From JAWHQP01 sp032586195 (GTDB taxonomy: Bacteria > Pseudomonadota > Gammaproteobacteria > Enterobacterales > Pasteurellaceae), in assembly GCA_032586195.1 (NCBI GenBank), contig JAWHQP010000008.1, positions 1 through 64,000 on the forward strand: a DNA stretch of 64,000 nucleotides. The letters are read 5' to 3'. Under the pieces are notes generated by a model. It searched no databases. It was not told the DNA's origin and was given only the letters and a program-made list of their open reading frames with translations. Below, piece by piece: positions 34,426 to 44,137 of this stretch (position 1 is the stretch's first letter; each line of letters starts with the position of its first letter). A program made the translations under genes and the position numbers.

Positions 34426-35079
34426 TTACTTCTGTGATTTGTTGTAATACTGATAGGCATCGTCGATATTGGCGAAGGAAAGCATATGCCCTTCTTCTAA
34501 GACTAACGCATTATCACAATATTCCCGAATGGCGGAAGGACTATGGGATACTAATATAATGGAACGATCCTTGCGTTTTTCAAACAGTTCATATTTACAT
34601 TTGGCACTAAAGCGGGAATCGCCTACCGCAATAACTTCGTCAATTAAGTAGCAATCGAATTCAACCGAAAGTGATAACGCGAAGGCAAGGCGGGCTTTCA
34701 TCCCCGAAGAATATTTTTTCACCGGTTCGTACAGGTAATCCCCTAATTCGGAGAAATCTTCAGTGAATGCTTTTACGTAATTAATATCCACGCCGTAGAT
34801 ACGACAAATAAAGCGTAGGTTATCCATGCCCGTCAGACTGCCCTGAAATGCGCCGGAGAATGCTAATGGCCATGAAATGCTCATTTCCCGTTGAATCTGA
34901 CCCGAAGTAGGGGCCTCCACACCACTGATTAAACGAATCAGCGTTGATTTACCCGCACCGTTTCGGCCAAGGATACCGATTTTTTCCCCTTTAGCCAGTT
35001 GAAAATTGATATCTTGCAATACCGTTTTTCGCCCGTTGCGGGTATCGTAACATTTACTCACATTTTCAACTCGGATCAT
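34426..35079 (-). CDS. bexA: Capsule polysaccharide export ATPase (BexA/KpsT)
   Basis: A 217-aa ATP-binding subunit of the group 2 capsule ABC exporter. Walker A is ILGRNGAGKSTLIRLI near residue 37, the signature is KKYSSGMKARLAFALSLS near 133, and Walker B/D is YLIDEVIAVGD. ISRP-type start MIRVENVSKCYDTRNGRKTV is typical of BexA/HexA/CtrD. Its ATG overlaps the bexB stop. Confidence 0.95.
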   Translation of the reverse strand: MIRVENVSKCYDTRNGRKTVLQDINFQLAKGEKIGILGRNGAGKSTLIRLISGVEAPTSGQIQREMSISWPLAFSGAFQGSLTGMDNLRFICRIYGVDINYVKAFTEDFSELGDYLYEPVKKYSSGMKARLAFALSLSVEFDCYLIDEVIAVGDSRFSAKCKYELFEKRKDRSIILVSHSPSAIREYCDNALVLEEGHMLSFANIDDAYQYYNKSQK

Positions 35080-35873
35080 GACGGTTCAACTCCATGACTA
35101 AGTTTTCTAATCATAAGTAAACCAAGCAGAATCAACGCTAAATCTGTTACAACGATAAACCAAGGTGACTCATAGGTAGTGACGGTTAAACCGAAGTAGC
35201 CGTGACGGAACATTTCCGAACCGTGAATCATCGGAATCATTAAGGCATAATGTTGTACTGCCGCCGGTAACGAATGCACGAAGAAAAATGCACCAGACAG
35301 AGGGACCATGATAAAACTCAATGTTCCCCAAAGGCGGCCAAAAAATTCAACATGATATGCAATATAGCAAATAATCATACCTAATCCGAAAGCAAAAATT
35401 GCCATCAGTACCCAACCGATTACCATATAAAAGATATCATTAGGCATATCAATCCAGCCTAATAAAAACATGAGCAGCATTAATACGATTTGGGCTATGG
35501 TAGCTCCCGCAACTTCTAACAGTGCGCGGGAAATAATGGTATCCAAGACACGTACGTTGCGGTGATAAAGCAAACTGATATTCGCCGAAATCGAACCGAT
35601 ACAGCGGTTTGATACATTACGCCACATCATCGCTAATGGATAACCGGTAATGGTAAAAGCAACGATATTCAAGGTGGAATAGCGATCTGCGCGCAGGAAT
35701 TTCCACATTAAGGTAATAAGTAATGTCATCATCAAGGGTTCGACAAATAACCACAAAAAGCCAATATTGTTGCGTCCGTAGCGGGTAATGATTTCGCGCA
35801 GCAGTAACGCGTTAATTACCCGCCCCTGGATAACAAAAGAACGTTTTAATGTCGTTTGATCACCGTATTTCAT
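35076..35873 (-). CDS. bexB: Capsule export inner-membrane permease (BexB/KpsM)
   Basis: A 265-aa ABC-2 type permease with six hydrophobic segments. The cytoplasmic N-terminus has VINALLLREIITRYGRNNIG, conserved in KpsM/BexB, followed by FLWLFVEPLMMTLLITLMW. The last helix is FIVVTDLALILLGLLMIRKL. Together with BexA it moves lipid-linked capsule across the inner membrane. Stop-start overlaps on both sides (bexC and bexA) show tight coupling. Confidence 0.94.
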   Translation of the reverse strand: MKYGDQTTLKRSFVIQGRVINALLLREIITRYGRNNIGFLWLFVEPLMMTLLITLMWKFLRADRYSTLNIVAFTITGYPLAMMWRNVSNRCIGSISANISLLYHRNVRVLDTIISRALLEVAGATIAQIVLMLLMFLLGWIDMPNDIFYMVIGWVLMAIFAFGLGMIICYIAYHVEFFGRLWGTLSFIMVPLSGAFFFVHSLPAAVQHYALMIPMIHGSEMFRHGYFGLTVTTYESPWFIVVTDLALILLGLLMIRKLSHGVEPS

Positions 35874-37018
35874 CAGTTCTTATGCTCTCTTACGCTGGCT
35901 AATAACAGACTTAAAATGCCATATAACATTAAGCCGATAAAGAATGTGGCCAAAATATTATATAAACGATAGGGTTCTAAAGCCAAGTCGGGTTCACTCG
36001 GTTCTCCGATAACCTCTAAATAAAGCTGCTGGCGCTCCGCTTCACTACGGGTGTTCTGCAGCGTTGACATGGCTGTGGTTAATTGCTGTTGTGCTAAAGT
36101 GTTATCCAGCATTAAACGTTGATATTCCGCGGCTTGATTGGTAATAGAAGAGTCCGCGCCACCTAAAATTAACTGAATCTGATTATTAATTTCTTTTTTC
36201 AAACTGGCTTCACGGGTTTTTAAGGTTCTCACCTGCGGGTTATTTGGCGTGATAGCTTGAATCTGTGCCAGCTGGGATTGAACGGAAATTAACTCGGCTT
36301 GCAGTTGTGAAATTAAATTTTGCTGTATCTCGGATTGCGATTTTACATCGAAAATTTTATTCTCAACCCGGTAGTTGCTTAAGGCAAGTGCGGTGTCGGT
36401 AACGCGAGTTTCCGCTTCCTTAACCGCTTGTTCAGCAAAAGCGATGGTGTCTTTGCTGGCCCGTTCGTTTAGGCGGTTTATCAGAGATTCACCGAATTTT
36501 AATAGCTCGCGGTTAATTTTCTGGCTGTCTTCGGCGTTAAAGCTGCGGATACGTAAGGTTGCGATACCGGAGACCGAATCAATGCTCACACTTTCTTTGG
36601 TCTGAAAGTATTGGTAGAAGGCTTCCTGTTCGGAATTAAAGCCAAGTGGGTCAAAACGGCTGAACAAGTCGCCTTTGTCTTCATAAAACGCTCTCATCGG
36701 CAGAACTTCCTGCAGCTGGGTCAGCGCATTACGCGAACGCATAAATTCCTGAACGGTATAGGTGTCGTCATTGGAACGAGCCATACCGAACCCCTGCAAT
36801 AATGCTCCCACACCGCTCAGCGTTTGCTGATTCTGAGACGAACGAACCACAAAGCTTGATTCGGAAATATAGACATCCGAGGCAATCAACGTGAAATAAA
36901 TCAGTGAAAATGCCGTTGGAATAATCACGGTAATTAATCGTAAGAAATTCGTTTTTTTCGCTTTCTTACCTAAATTGGAATTTTTTAATTTAGTTACCAA
37001 TGCTAAGGTCTTTGCCAT
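35873..37018 (-). CDS. bexC: Capsule export periplasmic adaptor (BexC/KpsE)
   Basis: A 381-aa PCP-family protein that links the inner-membrane transporter to the outer-membrane channel. N-terminal TM (about residues 27-46, LITVIIPTAFSLIYFTLIAS) is followed by DVYISESSFVVRSSQNQQ. A large periplasmic coiled coil spans about 150-300. A C-terminal TM (LYNILATFFIGLMLYGILSLL) ends the protein. An uptake signal lies inside at about 36383. Confidence 0.94.
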   Translation of the reverse strand: MAKTLALVTKLKNSNLGKKAKKTNFLRLITVIIPTAFSLIYFTLIASDVYISESSFVVRSSQNQQTLSGVGALLQGFGMARSNDDTYTVQEFMRSRNALTQLQEVLPMRAFYEDKGDLFSRFDPLGFNSEQEAFYQYFQTKESVSIDSVSGIATLRIRSFNAEDSQKINRELLKFGESLINRLNERASKDTIAFAEQAVKEAETRVTDTALALSNYRVENKIFDVKSQSEIQQNLISQLQAELISVQSQLAQIQAITPNNPQVRTLKTREASLKKEINNQIQLILGGADSSITNQAAEYQRLMLDNTLAQQQLTTAMSTLQNTRSEAERQQLYLEVIGEPSEPDLALEPYRLYNILATFFIGLMLYGILSLLLASVREHKN

Positions 37019-37028
37019 GTTATGTCCT

Positions 37029-38195
37029 CTAATAATTACGAACAGTACCTGTTGTACTGGTAACCGGCGAAACGAATGAGAAGATGATTCTCAGGAATTT
37101 CTGGAATTCAGCCAACGGTGCATTAGAAACATATACAATGTCTTTGTTTTGTAACGGGAAACGCTGTAACCAGAACATGGATTTTGCATCCAGCAGGTTC
37201 AGACGATATACCACGGGGATGTCCATACCTTTTGTGTATCCTCTGTTTTTCCATTTTGCCTGATCCGCCAAGTTCATCTGCTCAAAAGGAATATAACGGA
37301 AGACAAATACGCCTTTCGGATCGGAACGGGTATCAATCAAGCCGCCCATACGACCGATTCCTTCGGCCAAACTCAACCCTTTGGCGGAAAAACGAATTTC
37401 CTGGTTGTTATTTACCGCACCGAGTGCCGTAAAGCTAAGAGGGCTGTTTAACAACGTTAATACATCGCCGGAACGTAAGGCGATATTTTCCGATGGATCT
37501 GCAGTTAATTTTTCCAATGCCATGGTTTTTACCGCATTGCCGCGGGCTAATTGCACGGAGACGTCACGTAAGTCTTCCGTGGTTCCGCCCACTGCGGCAA
37601 CGGCGTCTAATACCCGTTCACCGCCGGAAGTCAGCGGCATGCGAATGCTATTGCCCTGACGTAACACAGTCACGTTGGCGGAATTGTTTTTCACCAGGCG
37701 GACCATTGCCTGCGGTTTATTCGCCATATGGCTAAGCCCGTTGACAATCACAGATTGGATTTGCTCAGGCGTTCTTCCTTTTACTGTAATGGCACCTAAA
37801 AACGGTACCGTAATTTTACCGTTTTTCGATACCATTTGTTCCGGCAGTTTCGTGAGTTGTGAATTACCGCTGCCGTTATCTTCCACTACGCTGCCGAACA
37901 ATACCGCCGGCGGAGCTTCCCAAATCATAATATCAAGGGTATCACCGACTTCCACCGTGCCCGCATAGTTAGAGCCTGAGTTACCGGCCGGTAGAGTACG
38001 GAAAGATTGCGATTGATTTTTTTCGAATAATCCATTAACTACCTGATCATTTACCTCAACAATATCGACTGTGGGCACAGCCTGTTTGTTATCTTGTTGT
38101 TGTTCCATGATCTTACTTTGGCTAGGGCCTGATGTAGGCAAAGATTGACAGCCCACTAAAGCAAGGCTGATAAGTGTAATAGTGAGTTTTTTCAT
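37029..38195 (-). CDS. bexD: Capsule export outer-membrane lipoprotein (BexD/KpsD type)
   Basis: A 388-aa OPX lipoprotein forming the outer-membrane exit. The lipobox LVGC (Cys16) follows a short signal peptide MKKLTITLISLA. The polysaccharide-export domain shows YAGTVEVGDTLDIMIWEAPP, KNGKITVPFLGAITVKGRTP and SLAEGIGRMGGL. The C-terminal PLAEFQKFLRIIFSFVSPV fits the amphipathic barrel helix. First of the four export genes in the transcript. Confidence 0.94.
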   Translation of the reverse strand: MKKLTITLISLALVGCQSLPTSGPSQSKIMEQQQDNKQAVPTVDIVEVNDQVVNGLFEKNQSQSFRTLPAGNSGSNYAGTVEVGDTLDIMIWEAPPAVLFGSVVEDNGSGNSQLTKLPEQMVSKNGKITVPFLGAITVKGRTPEQIQSVIVNGLSHMANKPQAMVRLVKNNSANVTVLRQGNSIRMPLTSGGERVLDAVAAVGGTTEDLRDVSVQLARGNAVKTMALEKLTADPSENIALRSGDVLTLLNSPLSFTALGAVNNNQEIRFSAKGLSLAEGIGRMGGLIDTRSDPKGVFVFRYIPFEQMNLADQAKWKNRGYTKGMDIPVVYRLNLLDAKSMFWLQRFPLQNKDIVYVSNAPLAEFQKFLRIIFSFVSPVTSTTGTVRNY

Positions 38196-38337
38196 GAAAT
38201 TTACGTCAATTTAACTAAAATCAGGCTGTATTCTAGCCTGTTGTCGTCATTAACGCAAAATTTTGTCTTAATGTTAGCTTCCGTTTGGATATGTTATGGA
38301 GGAAAATCGGCCATAAAAAGAATGATAATTGAATAAC

Positions 38338-39546
38338 TTACGGCAGGATCACCCGATTATAAAAATTACCGTTAATATGGGTTTTATTCAGATGAAATAA
38401 ACGATAAGCGCGGAATAGATCAGGATCCGGTGCAGTAGGATTACACCAGAAATCATTCAGATTGCCCTGGTAGGTGAGCCCTTTAATATCATAATTTGCC
38501 CGCCCGAGCGTGATGGTCGGCATGCCGTGCAGCAGTGCGGAAATACCACTGGTACTGTTTAGCGTAACTATTCCTTTACCGTGTCGTAGAAAAACAGGCA
38601 TGGGCACATCATGTATGTAGAAAACGCGGCCTTTTAATGCAGGATAACGCCGAATACAGGCGGCGATCACATCGCTGTAATCAATAAATCCGCGGTCCAT
38701 GGGATGATGTTTGACGATCAGATTACAATGAGCCGGGGCAAAACGGGCAAAAGATTCCAGTACCTTTGCCAGAAAAGCGCCCACGGAAGCAAAATCACTG
38801 TGTACACGTACCTGAGTGTCATCATATACTTGTAACGGCACAATAAAAAACTCACCGAATTTGCCTTGTTCCACTTTTCTGGCAAAGCGGGAATCCTGAA
38901 ACCAGTAACCTAGGCGCTTAATGCCTGAGACGACCCACAGTTTAATGTAATAACCTAAGCTTAAAATGCGGTGGTGGGCGTAATTCGGATATTTTGACTT
39001 ACGCCAATTTGCCGCACAATAATATTTAGTCGCAATTTTAGCCAATGGACAGAACCCCATCGCCACTTTTTGCGGTATGGGCGGTTCCGAAAGTGCGGTG
39101 TTGTTTTTCAGAGTTTTGTAGAATTCGGCATCGCGTGGCAACGGTGAGTAGTCATTTACGCCCCATTTTTCAAAGGTGATGTAATCCGGACGGAAGTAAC
39201 CTTCTTCAAACACCCAAAAGCTCATGCCTTGTTGTTCGGCAAGCTGTTTGGCAATTTTATGATAAGAGCGGTTATCACCGAAGCAGACAATGGCTTGAAT
39301 ATGGTGTTGTTGACAGAATTGGGTTAAGAATGCCGGAAAATGCGCGAGGTCATCACGGTAAGCAACTGTGTTTGCCAGTGTTTGTGGATAAAAAAATTCG
39401 TCGCCGCCATTGAAGTTCAGTTTAAATACGGTTTTCTGCCGTCGGGTGAGCCAATGAGAAAATTCACGAAAGAAAGTTCCGATAGGACCTTGCAATAATA
39501 AAATGCGTTCGGCAGATTGAAGTAGCTCACTCAAATAATGCACCAT
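38338..39546 (-). CDS. kpsS: Capsule linker beta-Kdo transferase KpsS/LipB
   Basis: A 402-aa protein of the capsule polysaccharide synthesis family; KpsS adds the first Kdo to lysophosphatidylglycerol. Family features are LLQGPIGTFFREFSHWL, FWVFEEGYFRPDYITFE, KHHPMDRGFIDY and LNSTSGISALLHGMP. The ATG at 39544-39546 is preferred; a TTG nine bases upstream sits too close to the AAGGA site. A 142-base gap separates it from bexD, with no clear terminator. It has an uptake signal near 39093. Confidence 0.9.
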   Translation of the reverse strand: MVHYLSELLQSAERILLLQGPIGTFFREFSHWLTRRQKTVFKLNFNGGDEFFYPQTLANTVAYRDDLAHFPAFLTQFCQQHHIQAIVCFGDNRSYHKIAKQLAEQQGMSFWVFEEGYFRPDYITFEKWGVNDYSPLPRDAEFYKTLKNNTALSEPPIPQKVAMGFCPLAKIATKYYCAANWRKSKYPNYAHHRILSLGYYIKLWVVSGIKRLGYWFQDSRFARKVEQGKFGEFFIVPLQVYDDTQVRVHSDFASVGAFLAKVLESFARFAPAHCNLIVKHHPMDRGFIDYSDVIAACIRRYPALKGRVFYIHDVPMPVFLRHGKGIVTLNSTSGISALLHGMPTITLGRANYDIKGLTYQGNLNDFWCNPTAPDPDLFRAYRLFHLNKTHINGNFYNRVILP

Positions 39547-39688
39547 GGGTAACAAAATCCTTACAGAAGACCGGTGTTAGTGGGAAGCCATTATACCGAC
39601 AGTAAATTTAATTCTCTAACAGAATTAAGTAAAGAACGGTAGTATTTTTGTAAAGTAAAGCAAATGTGTAAAAACTCGTCAAAATAGC

Positions 39689-39697
39689 ACCGCACTT
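39689..39697 (-). repeat. DNA uptake signal sequence
   Basis: Perfect reverse-strand core in the kpsC-kpsS gap, the uptake signal on the plus side nearest to the serotype-specific cassette apart from one within kpsC. Confidence 0.9.
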
Positions 39698-39737
39698 TCG
39701 TTTTATAATCTTAACTGTGAAACAGGTATAAACGTAT

Positions 39738-41738
39738 TTATGCCGTTAATGCATTATATAAATGTATGATTTTATTGCATTGTTTTTTAAGCCAGTTTTG
39801 TTTGATTCGTATTTTCTGACTTTTTTCTCGCTGATCCCGCAGCACTTCAATAGCCCGTTCCGGACTAATAATCTGGCGGGAGACCGGATCGATATATTGA
39901 GGATAATAAATTAATGTGCCGGCGATTAATTCCTGCAGGCTGAGTTTTCGTGTCCGCCGCGGGATATTCAGGGTATCGGTGGTTAATCCCCAGCCGGCAT
40001 AGAACGGCAGTCCGTAGCAATAGACTTTTTTGCCGCGTAATAACGCCTCAAAACCCGCCAGTGAAGTCATGGTATGCACTTCATCCACTGCTAAAATACA
40101 GTCTAAGATATTAATCCGTTCCACAATTTCATCAGCGTATTGTCGTGCGATATGCGTGGGAATATCGCCGATACGATTACCGCTGATGATATCAGGATGC
40201 GGTTTATACACAATATAGGCATGCGGATTGTTTTTGCGTACCTGTTGCAGCAAGGCAAGGTTGGTTGATAGCTCAGGCGAACCGAAGCGAATGGAAGCGT
40301 CATCTTCCACCTGCCCCGTCACCAGCAAGGCGAGTTTCTCCTGCGTGTTGAGCCGAAACCGGCTTTCGCCTACATTGTATTTACCGATATGTTGCGTCAC
40401 CAACGCCTGCCGCAAGGCTTCGGCCCGATTTAAATCTTGAGGCGAAAACTGCTGCTCATTTAAAATTTGCTCAAGGCGGGAACGGGTCTGCGGATTAAAG
40501 TAAATGCCCAAATCGTCAATTACTAATGAAAGCGGAGCAACCAAATTGGAACCTAAACCTACTGAACGGATAAAGCCGTCCTCCATGCGTAACACGGGAA
40601 TATGACGCTGATCGGCAATATCAAGAGCAGCGGCCTTCCCGTTGCCCCATAACAGTAAACGGGCTCCTTGCGGCAGTTTGGCAGGCAATTTTCGGGCCTG
40701 CGATACAAAATGCAGGCGACAACCCGGCAATTGGAAAAAAGGTTTAATGACTGCGCGTTTCCACAGCGACATGCCGATACAGTATAAATCGCCGGCCAAA
40801 CGCCGATTAAGCCGGGTGGTATGGGCTAAGTAATCAATCACATCAAGAATGGAACCGCGCTTTTGCGTGTTCGGATTTAAATAGCGGCTGTATTGTAAAT
40901 AGGCGCAGGCAAATAATTGAGGCAAAGTGCGGTGTGATCTGCGCGAGTTTTGTCGCAATTGAACTATCGCGCTGTGGCGATCATCTGTCAGCCCCCAGCC
41001 TGCATACCACGGCACGCCGAAGGTGACGACGGGTTTACCGACTAGCAAGGCTTCAAAACCTAACTGCGAGGTTACGCAATAAACTTTTTCCACCTGTTCC
41101 AGTAAGGCGATCGGATTCACCTCATCACCGAAAAAATGTAAGTCTTCTCTGCCAACTAATTGATTAAAATAACCTTTTTTCTTGCCTGACAAGACATCAG
41201 GATGAATTTTCACCCAGATTTCCGCTTGCGGATTTTCAGCGATAGCACAACTGAGCATTCGCGCAAAGGTTTGTTCATCCGCCTGCCCGTAACGCACCGC
41301 CATGTCGCCGAAGGTTTGATCAACAACCAGCACAATCGGTTTGGCGGTGGCCGGTATTGCCTGCCGTACCGTATGATTGTATTTGGAAAGCTGATACCGG
41401 CAAATCAACTTCATCGCCAATTCCGCTTGGTTAAGTTCGTTTTCAGTAAGATCAGCGGCTAAAATCAACCGTTCCAAACGGGATGGACGAGTGGTATCGT
41501 AATAAATACCGATATCATCATAAACCAAAGATAACGGCGGGTAGCCGTTCACTCCCAATCCGAGTGAGCGAAGAAAGCCGTCTTCAAGAAAAAGTGGGTT
41601 TATCCCACATTTTTGAGCGATGTTTACACGAAAGTAATGCTTTCTTCCCCAAATAAGAAAACAAGTTTTTTCGTAATTATCTAAAAAAACGAAGAGTTGA
41701 TGACGTTGGCGAAAAAGTCCTAATGTAGAAAAAAACAT
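39738..41738 (-). CDS. kpsC: Capsule linker beta-Kdo transferase KpsC/LipA
   Basis: A 666-aa protein of two similar halves, as in KpsC, which builds the poly-Kdo linker with alternating linkages. The first half has FLEDGFLRSLGLGVNGYPPL and the second MEDGFIRSVGLGSNLVAPL. Each half also has a KIHPDVLSG or KPHPDIISG motif and a serine/glycine-rich switch (VTSQLGFEALLVGKPV; MTSLAGFEALLRGKKV). It starts without an obvious strong ribosome site. An uptake signal lies at about 40924 in the coding strand's antisense. Confidence 0.93.
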   Translation of the reverse strand: MFFSTLGLFRQRHQLFVFLDNYEKTCFLIWGRKHYFRVNIAQKCGINPLFLEDGFLRSLGLGVNGYPPLSLVYDDIGIYYDTTRPSRLERLILAADLTENELNQAELAMKLICRYQLSKYNHTVRQAIPATAKPIVLVVDQTFGDMAVRYGQADEQTFARMLSCAIAENPQAEIWVKIHPDVLSGKKKGYFNQLVGREDLHFFGDEVNPIALLEQVEKVYCVTSQLGFEALLVGKPVVTFGVPWYAGWGLTDDRHSAIVQLRQNSRRSHRTLPQLFACAYLQYSRYLNPNTQKRGSILDVIDYLAHTTRLNRRLAGDLYCIGMSLWKRAVIKPFFQLPGCRLHFVSQARKLPAKLPQGARLLLWGNGKAAALDIADQRHIPVLRMEDGFIRSVGLGSNLVAPLSLVIDDLGIYFNPQTRSRLEQILNEQQFSPQDLNRAEALRQALVTQHIGKYNVGESRFRLNTQEKLALLVTGQVEDDASIRFGSPELSTNLALLQQVRKNNPHAYIVYKPHPDIISGNRIGDIPTHIARQYADEIVERINILDCILAVDEVHTMTSLAGFEALLRGKKVYCYGLPFYAGWGLTTDTLNIPRRTRKLSLQELIAGTLIYYPQYIDPVSRQIISPERAIEVLRDQREKSQKIRIKQNWLKKQCNKIIHLYNALTA

Positions 41739-41775
41739 TATTCTTACAAATTTTTTATTACTATATGAAAAATAC

Positions 41776-42942
41776 TCATTTTTTTTGATAAATAGTCTGA
41801 TAAATTTTCTCTAAAAATTGTTTCCAAGTAAAGTTATTTAGTACAAAATCTGCCCCTGCTTTTGCCATTTCTAAATCTTGTTTAGAGGGCCCAAATTTCA
41901 GTCGAGCTAGAACGTCTTCGGCTTCTTCTTGATTATGTACAATATGGCAATAATCTTTAAATAGAATTTCCATTGCTAAACTTGGCGTGGAAACTAAAAT
42001 ACCACCGCAAGCTAAAATTTCTACCACGCGACGAGAAAACATTGATGGGGAATCTTCAATCGTATTTACATTTAATGAAACCAAATATTGTCGATAAACA
42101 TCTGCTGTATGTAAATAATCAATCGAAGGTTGTACGTTTAAATTAAATTGCTCTGCAGGGTAGCGATAATTTGACGACTTCCGATCTGAATTGCGATCAA
42201 AAACCGTGACTGGCATTCCCACATTTTTTGCCGCAGAAAATAATGTTTCTTGCCACATACGGCGGCGATCATGAATATGGCTACTGTAACTACCGATGAA
42301 ATTGGCTTCATAGCGTTTAAACGAAAAACCCTTAAAATGATGGATATTAGGCTGAATTGGAAACATTGCCACATCTACTATAGTGGTTTCAGGCAGCAAA
42401 GAACGGTATTTTTTGATACAGTTTTCGTCTACAGTGAACACATAATCAAACAGCTTTGCCGAATCAATAAAACGATCAAAATGCACATCGTCTTCTTTGT
42501 TCCAAAACGCGGTTGGCACGCCTAAGTCCTTGGCTTGCTCCACCAAACGGCAGAGAGCATTGTTATTGCGTCGAGGTACGTTGGGATAGCTGGCGATTTT
42601 ATATTTCCAACGGTTATTTTCACCTTGCCATGCTGATTCTACAAGCAGTATATCTGCTTGTTTTAATGCTCGGTGTTGCAGAAACTCAAAACGAGCTGAA
42701 ACAAGCTCAACAGCAGGTTCAAGACTTAATGCTGAACGGGTTAGATCGTCTGAAATTAAGTAGATGTTGGTTTTGTTCATTCTTTTAATACTGCTTTTTA
42801 ATGCTTTGTTTGCTTCGATCAAGCGGTATTGGTGTTTAGTTTCCAAAATAATACCATCCAGATCGAACGAACTGTTTTCATATTGCTTTGTGAAACAGCA
42901 CTGCTTTTCCCAAGTTTGTTTAACCCACAACGATAATGACAT
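41776..42942 (-). CDS. Glycosyltransferase, CgeB-like
   Basis: A 388-aa protein with a CgeB-like (GT4-type) glycosyltransferase domain: VPTAFWNKEDDVHFDRF, LFDYVFTVDENCI, NFIGSYSSHIHDRR and the C-terminal LNVNTIEDSPSMFSRRVVEI-LACGG. These match the middle domain of the 757-aa protein encoded upstream in the locus, so the two are paralogues. The first 53 residues are not recognised and have no ribosome site; an internal ATG at 42781-42783 (MNKTNIYLISDD) aligns better with the paralogue. Sugar specificity unknown; capsule repeat assembly is inferred from location. Confidence 0.75.
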   Translation of the reverse strand: MSLSLWVKQTWEKQCCFTKQYENSSFDLDGIILETKHQYRLIEANKALKSSIKRMNKTNIYLISDDLTRSALSLEPAVELVSARFEFLQHRALKQADILLVESAWQGENNRWKYKIASYPNVPRRNNNALCRLVEQAKDLGVPTAFWNKEDDVHFDRFIDSAKLFDYVFTVDENCIKKYRSLLPETTIVDVAMFPIQPNIHHFKGFSFKRYEANFIGSYSSHIHDRRRMWQETLFSAAKNVGMPVTVFDRNSDRKSSNYRYPAEQFNLNVQPSIDYLHTADVYRQYLVSLNVNTIEDSPSMFSRRVVEILACGGILVSTPSLAMEILFKDYCHIVHNQEEAEDVLARLKFGPSKQDLEMAKAGADFVLNNFTWKQFLEKIYQTIYQKK

Positions 42943-43343
42943 AAAAACTATAGTGTTTAGTTTGATAGTTTTTGCTGTTATCAGTAGTTATTAGCAATTT
43001 TCTAATAACTGAATTTTATCTAACTTATGCTTAGAAAATGTTTTTGAGATGATAACTGATGGTTGGTATTTTCATAGCGCAAGGTTCGACTGTCATCTTT
43101 TGCGACAATTACACATTTTCATCTTTCTTAGTATATACTGTCATTGTCTGTAACAGCAATAAAATTAAGATATTCTACTGCGGATGAACGTAGTTTAGCA
43201 GTAAGATTCTTCGGTAATAACTCAAGTGAGTTAGTCATTTTTAATTTTCCATTTGTTATTTCCCAGTAGCAATTTTTTATAATTTAGCCGCACGGTATAG
43301 CTTTAGACTTTAGAGTATTTGGGGGCGTAGGTTATAAGCTGTT
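42943..43343 (-). other. Gap with decayed reading frames inside the capsule locus
   Basis: AT-rich stretch of about 400 bases without a full gene. On the minus strand a 36-codon frame (43128-43238) starts MTNSLELLPKNLTAKL after a GGAAAATTAAAA sequence, and an open segment at about 43020-43112 reads VIVAKDDSRTLRYENTNHQL to a stop. They may be pieces of one broken gene; I do not recognise it. It may also contain a promoter for the CgeB-like gene. Confidence 0.4.
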
Positions 43344-44122
43344 TTAGCTAAGTGCTGATTTAATCATCGGAAATGCGACTGGGTGCAAACATGAATCAAC
43401 AGCAAAACTATCAATGAAGCTCTTAATGCGCTTATTACCATCTATTCGTTCAGATACATCATTGCTACCGTGATTAACTAAATACATTACTCCTGAATAA
43501 TTAGATTCAAAAACTTTTCTACCATTTCACGAGCAATGTTAGGAAAACTAACATGATTCACTAAGGAGTTAAAGTAGCTTTTTTCATTTATATTTTCAGA
43601 TAAGTCTCTTTTAAATACTTTTGAAATAAATGAACTTCCGCAATTTCGATAGAATAATTTATCCACACCATTTAAAAATGCTAGTTTTTGTCGCTTAAAA
43701 TCAAACGCATATCCGCTCATTAAGGCAACGTCATCAATGCTTGGGTCGTGATGGAAAATATTTGAAATATTCTCGATAAATTCGGGATGAATAATATCAT
43801 CTGCATCCATCTGCATAACAATTCTGAACTCATCTTCTTTTAATAACCGGTTAATATAACTACCTGTATAGCGTTTTTTACCCAACTTATCCGCCATGAA
43901 CTGTGATTGTTCTGTAGGAGTTGGAAAAGGGACAGTTAAAAATACAATATCTTTATAATAATCCTGATTTAAAAAATCAGGTTTCTCATGCCCAGCAATA
44001 ACTATCAGAAAATCCTGTTTTGTTTGTGCAAAAATAGAATCTATAGTTACTTTCAGACGGTGAGACACATTGTCCCAGTCTTTGGTAGATTGCTTACTAC
44101 GTAAAGGAATAGAAAAAATCAT
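43344..44122 (-). pseudogene. Glycosyltransferase family 2-like, frameshifted near C-terminus
   Basis: Start MIFSIPLRSKQSTKDWDNVS leads to a GT-A type fold with the DxD-like motif in VMQMDADDIIHPEFI. As written the frame ends at 43487 (211 aa) after EMVEKFLNLIIQE. Inserting one A at the AAAA run (complement of 43515-43518) instead gives EKVFESNYSGVMYLVNHGSN and continues to a stop at 43344, about 259 aa. The second segment is uninterrupted, which supports a recent one-base loss or a sequencing error. It follows the 757-aa gene by 15 bases and is probably in the capsule operon. Sugar unknown. Confidence 0.65.
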
Positions 44123-44137
44123 AATGACCTCTTAAGT

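Noticed and set aside
43085..43096. GGTTCGAC resembling a tRNA T-arm
   Set aside because: No acceptor stem, anticodon arm or matching T-stem is present around it; chance match.
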